Below, one piece after another: positions 6,347-8,122 of a stretch of 8,122 bases of DNA. Source of the stretch: Desulfamplus sp. (GTDB lineage: Bacteria > Desulfobacterota > Desulfobacteria > Desulfobacterales > Desulfobacteraceae); the NCBI GenBank assembly GCA_015231395.1, contig JADGBP010000089.1, positions 1 through 8,122 on the forward strand, in the 5' to 3' direction. The position numbers and the translations under genes were made by a program. A model generated the notes under the pieces. That model ran no database searches. It was not told the origin of the DNA and saw nothing but the letters and a program-made list of their open reading frames with translations. The stretch's first letter is position 1, and every line of letters begins with the position of its first letter.

Positions 6347-7600
6347 TCAATCAGAATCTGTGGGGTCAGAATTACCAGTATCTTTGGAATCATTATCAAT
6401 AGCATCTGTGGACTCCTTATCACCAACATCTGTGAAATCGTTATCACCAACATCTGTGAAATCGTTATCACCAACATCTGTGAAATCGTTATCACCAACA
6501 TCTGTGGAATCGTTATTATCAACATTTGTGAGATCGTTATCATCAACATTTGTGAGATCGTTATCATCAACATTTGTGGAATCATCATTAACAAGCCATA
6601 AAGCCTCGGAAAGGGCAATAAACTCTTTTACATCAAGAGTTTCCGCCCTTCTTTCAGGGTCAATACCTGCTGCTTCCAACCCCTTTTCCGTCATAATCTT
6701 GTCAATATTAAGTTCTGAACTGGCAAGGGAATTTCTTAAGGTTTTCCGTCTTTTGGAAAAAGCAGCCTTTATAACCTGAAACAGAAAAGTTTCCCTTTCA
6801 GGCGATAGAGTTGGATGGGGTTGAGAAGACTGGAAAGAAGAAGAAGATAAAGAAGAAGGCAAAGAAGAAGGCAAAGTGCCGTCATAAAATGATGCGTCAG
6901 AAACAGGGGCATCAGAAACAGCATCAAAAAAATTTACCTCAATGACTCTGGACTCCACGTCAGGTTTTGGAAAAAAAAGACCTGCCCCAACATCTGTAAG
7001 GGTTCTTACATGAGAGCAATACTGCATAACGGCTGAAAGTCGTCCATATTCTCTACCCCCAGGAGGTGCACATATTCTTTGTGCCAACTCCTTTTGAAAC
7101 ATTAAAATCGCCCTTGAGACAAAAGCTCTTTTTTGAACCAGCCGGAACAGAACCTGTGAAGAGATATTGTAGGGAAGATTGCCCATAACAATTAGTTTTC
7201 TTCTGGTCTTTTCTCCCCTACCCTGCCCTACATCTTCTGCCCCTGCCCCCACATCTTTATTCTGATTGAATTTTCCTCTGGCAATCTCTTCAATATCAAC
7301 CTTGAAAATATCTCTGTGAATTACCTCAACATTACTCACACCTGCCGCGGCAAGTTCATTACGAAGAAGCTCTATAAGCCGCTCATCTTTTTCCACAGCA
7401 TAAACTTTTGCAGCCTGTTTTGCAGAATGCACAGTCAGTGCACCAAGACCTGCCCCGATTTCAAGCACCACATCATCATCGGTGATATGGGCAAGATTCA
7501 CAATTCGTTTTGCAGCATTGGCATCTGCGAGAAAATTCTGTCCCAGCTCTTTTTTGGCAAAAAGCTGGGATGCTCTTAGAAGTGTTCCTGGATATGTCAT
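6347..7600 (-). CDS. rsmA: 16S rRNA dimethyladenosine transferase RsmA (KsgA) with repeat tail
   Basis: RsmA uses S-adenosylmethionine to dimethylate two adjacent adenines in helix 45 of 16S rRNA during late 30S assembly. Family motifs appear in order: KKELGQNFL (16-24), SAM-binding VLEIGAGLGALT (45-56), acidic VEKD (69-72), DIFKVD (97-102), catalytic NLPYNISS (141-148), QKELAQR (169-175), YGRLS (185-189), FPKPDVESR (210-218) and FSKRRKTLRNSL (281-292). The core therefore looks active. At 417 residues it is far longer than the usual 260-290. The excess is a Gly/Asp-rich insertion (about 112-133), a Ser/Pro/Asp-rich insertion (about 226-268), and an acidic 80-residue tail (338-417) of ten 8-residue units. 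The RBS AAGGAG lies shortly before the ATG. The stop is 18 bp upstream of the HD-GYP start, so the two genes are likely co-transcribed from the region right of 7600. Identity is near certain; the extensions' role is unknown. Confidence 0.97.
   Translation of the reverse strand: MTYPGTLLRASQLFAKKELGQNFLADANAAKRIVNLAHITDDDVVLEIGAGLGALTVHSAKQAAKVYAVEKDERLIELLRNELAAAGVSNVEVIHRDIFKVDIEEIARGKFNQNKDVGAGAEDVGQGRGEKTRRKLIVMGNLPYNISSQVLFRLVQKRAFVSRAILMFQKELAQRICAPPGGREYGRLSAVMQYCSHVRTLTDVGAGLFFPKPDVESRVIEVNFFDAVSDAPVSDASFYDGTLPSSLPSSLSSSSFQSSQPHPTLSPERETFLFQVIKAAFSKRRKTLRNSLASSELNIDKIMTEKGLEAAGIDPERRAETLDVKEFIALSEALWLVNDDSTNVDDNDLTNVDDNDLTNVDNNDSTDVGDNDFTDVGDNDFTDVGDNDFTDVGDKESTDAIDNDSKDTGNSDPTDSD
6350..6589 (-). 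repeat. rsmA: 24-bp x10 tandem repeat encoding the acidic RsmA tail
   Basis: Ten consecutive 24-bp units fill exactly the last 80 codons of rsmA before its stop. The protein unit is DND(F/L/S)T(D/N)V(G/D). Units starting at 6422, 6446 and 6470 are identical, and so are those at 6518 and 6542; the two ends are diverged (NDDSTNVD at the start, NSDPTDSD at the end). I count 28 Asp, one Glu and two Lys in the 80 residues. Identical central units with decayed flanks are the usual mark of recent slippage or unequal recombination. Confidence 0.95.
6797..6925 (-). repeat. rsmA: Low-complexity insertion in RsmA with 12-bp repeats
   Basis: This segment encodes residues about 226-268, between FPKPDVESRVIEVNFF and the conserved helix with FSKRRKTLRNSL. 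It is Ser/Pro/Asp rich (SDAPVSDAS, then LPSSLPSSLSSSS). At DNA level AAAGAAGAAGGC occurs twice in tandem at 6849-6872, with a related purine run before it. It probably forms a flexible loop between the methyltransferase core and the C-terminal helical domain. Confidence 0.75.
7202..7267 (-). other. rsmA: Gly/Asp-rich insertion within the RsmA core
   Basis: Residues about 112-133 (NQNKDVGAGAEDVGQGRGEK and neighbours) separate the DIFKVD region from the strand leading into NLPYNISS, where most RsmA proteins have only a short turn. On the + strand it is a C-rich run with repeated CCCTAC and CTGCCC words. It contains DVG words like those of the C-terminal tail. Confidence 0.6.
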
Positions 7601-8046
7601 ATTCTCCTTAATTTTTACTCAGGGATTTCAATCCTGTAATAATTGCAGCTAAGCCGCTTATGTTTCTTTGATGTGGAAAATCAGCCTGAAGGGCGTTAAT
7701 TTAATGACCGTTTAAATTGCACAATACACCATAATTTTAATCGACGTAAAGCAAATACAATTACAATACAAAATACAATGAATACAATGCCATGTTCCTT
7801 AAAAATTGCTTGGAAATAAGTGATTGCCCAATAACAAGATTCAAAGAGCATGCTGATGATTGAAAAAAGTGGATAAATGGTTTTTCATCTGCTATATTCA
7901 GACACTAAAATCGACAAAATATCAAAATGTTGAAAAATTCAAAATGTCATTTTTCTTTTTTCTTTTGTGATTTTTCTTTTGCAATATCACTCTTTTACAA
8001 TATCACAATTTTTTAAAAAACTTATGAATAACGAGGTTACTATAAC
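7601..8046. other. 446-bp AT-rich intergenic region between divergent genes
   Basis: No convincing gene was found here; the longest + strand frames with ATG are about 13 codons and lack an RBS. Near rsmA it holds a short hairpin, CAGGAT/ATCCCTG (7620-7636, minus strand), just upstream of the rsmA RBS, and an 11-bp palindrome TAAGCCGCTTA (7650-7660). Positions 7754-7789 repeat ATACAAT-like words. TCAAAATGT occurs at 7922 and 7939. Positions 7948-7981 are strongly pyrimidine-rich, and CAATATCAC occurs at 7982 and 7998. The region must carry the promoters for both flanking genes. Confidence 0.7.
7870..7898 (+). promoter_or_regulatory. Candidate extended -10 promoter for the right-edge gene
   Basis: TATATT (7893-7898) is preceded by TGC, giving a full extended -10 motif. 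TGGATA (7870-7875), matching the -35 consensus at four positions, lies 17 bases upstream. Transcription would begin near 7905 and leave a leader of about 140 nt. Confidence 0.45.
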
Positions 8047-8122
8047 ATGATTTCCTGTATTGAAACTGCCCTGAAACCAGAACTTCTTGATGCAGAAGCC
8101 AATGGTTTGAAGAAAAAGGCTC
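8047..8122 (+). CDS. N-terminus of a PurS/PurL-like FGAM synthase (partial)
   Basis: Only 25 codons are present, reading MISCIETALKPELLDAEANG then LKKKA, and the frame runs off the window. The pattern, a short first strand (ISCIETALK), then P-E-L-x-D-A-E-x-x-G and a Lys-rich helix, resembles PurS or the PurS-like N-terminus of formylglycinamidine ribonucleotide synthase, which works in step four of purine biosynthesis. The RBS GAGG (8033-8036) is about ten bases from the ATG, slightly long. The ATG overlaps by ATGA the stop of an 8-codon reading frame (8024-8050). With so few residues, other small alpha/beta proteins cannot be excluded. Confidence 0.5.
   Translation, partial: MISCIETALKPELLDAEANGLKKKA

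Noticed and set aside
6350..6589. CRISPR-like array
   Set aside because: The units are contiguous 24-bp copies with no variable spacers, and they are in frame with the rsmA coding sequence.
6337..6618. 93-codon minus frame rich in ISQMLVIT
   Set aside because: Alternative frame of the same 24-bp array within rsmA; shadow of the repeat.
6255..6779. 174-codon + strand frame with SLSPTSVK repeats
   Set aside because: It is antisense to rsmA and the HD-GYP start; the 24-bp repeat, a multiple of three, keeps all frames open and creates the periodic peptide. No RBS or independent support.
7843..7855. Palindrome AGCATGCT as an operator
   Set aside because: Only 8 bp and isolated upstream of the proposed promoter; expected by chance in a region this size.
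7905..8046. Purine riboswitch in the leader of the purS-like gene
   Set aside because: No conserved three-way-junction core or pairing loops are recognisable; the leader is an AT-rich pyrimidine tract.

Overview
The window is AT-rich bacterial DNA from a Gram-negative (diderm) organism. It encodes an outer-membrane beta-barrel with a signal peptide and a C-terminal Phe, and an inner-membrane channel with a large periplasmic arm. The gene set (MscK-type channel, HD-GYP protein, RsmA, and probably a PurS-type N-terminus at the right edge) would fit an AT-rich Desulfobacterota lineage. That placement is an inference from gene style and not from a marker. No tRNA, rRNA, CRISPR array or insertion sequence was seen.

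Layout, left to right. Positions 1-262 hold the possible last codons of a + strand gene, a very strong hairpin terminator (about 57-103) and a weaker terminator-like hairpin for the next gene. A - strand gene (263-1468) encodes an outer-membrane barrel protein with a helical insertion. A 249-bp divergent intergenic region (1469-1717) carries two plausible promoters. An 11-bp-arm imperfect dyad sits almost exactly midway between their -35 boxes. A + strand gene (1718-4750) encodes a 1010-residue MscK/MscM-type mechanosensitive channel with a TolA-like repeat in its periplasmic arm. Its stop codon lies inside a 35-bp tandem duplication. Convergent to it is a - strand two-gene unit, rsmA (7600-6347) followed after 18 bp by an HD-GYP-type protein (6328-4820). 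A 446-bp AT-rich intergenic region (7601-8046) then leads into the first 25 codons of a + strand gene resembling PurS/PurL.

How they may work together: the divergent barrel and channel genes look like an envelope pair that could share control through the central dyad. rsmA dimethylates 16S rRNA and is co-transcribed with a signalling-type HD-GYP protein whose GYP signature is degenerate.

The most unusual property is the number of in-frame tandem repeats in otherwise conserved genes: 36 bp x4 in the channel, 35 bp x2 across its stop codon, 30 bp x2 in the HD-GYP linker, and 24 bp x10 plus 12 bp x2 in rsmA. The RsmA protein consequently has an acidic 80-residue tail of exactly ten 8-residue units, which I do not recognise from this family. 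I did not find a clear novel multi-gene system. The RsmA tail and the divergent operator are the best leads.
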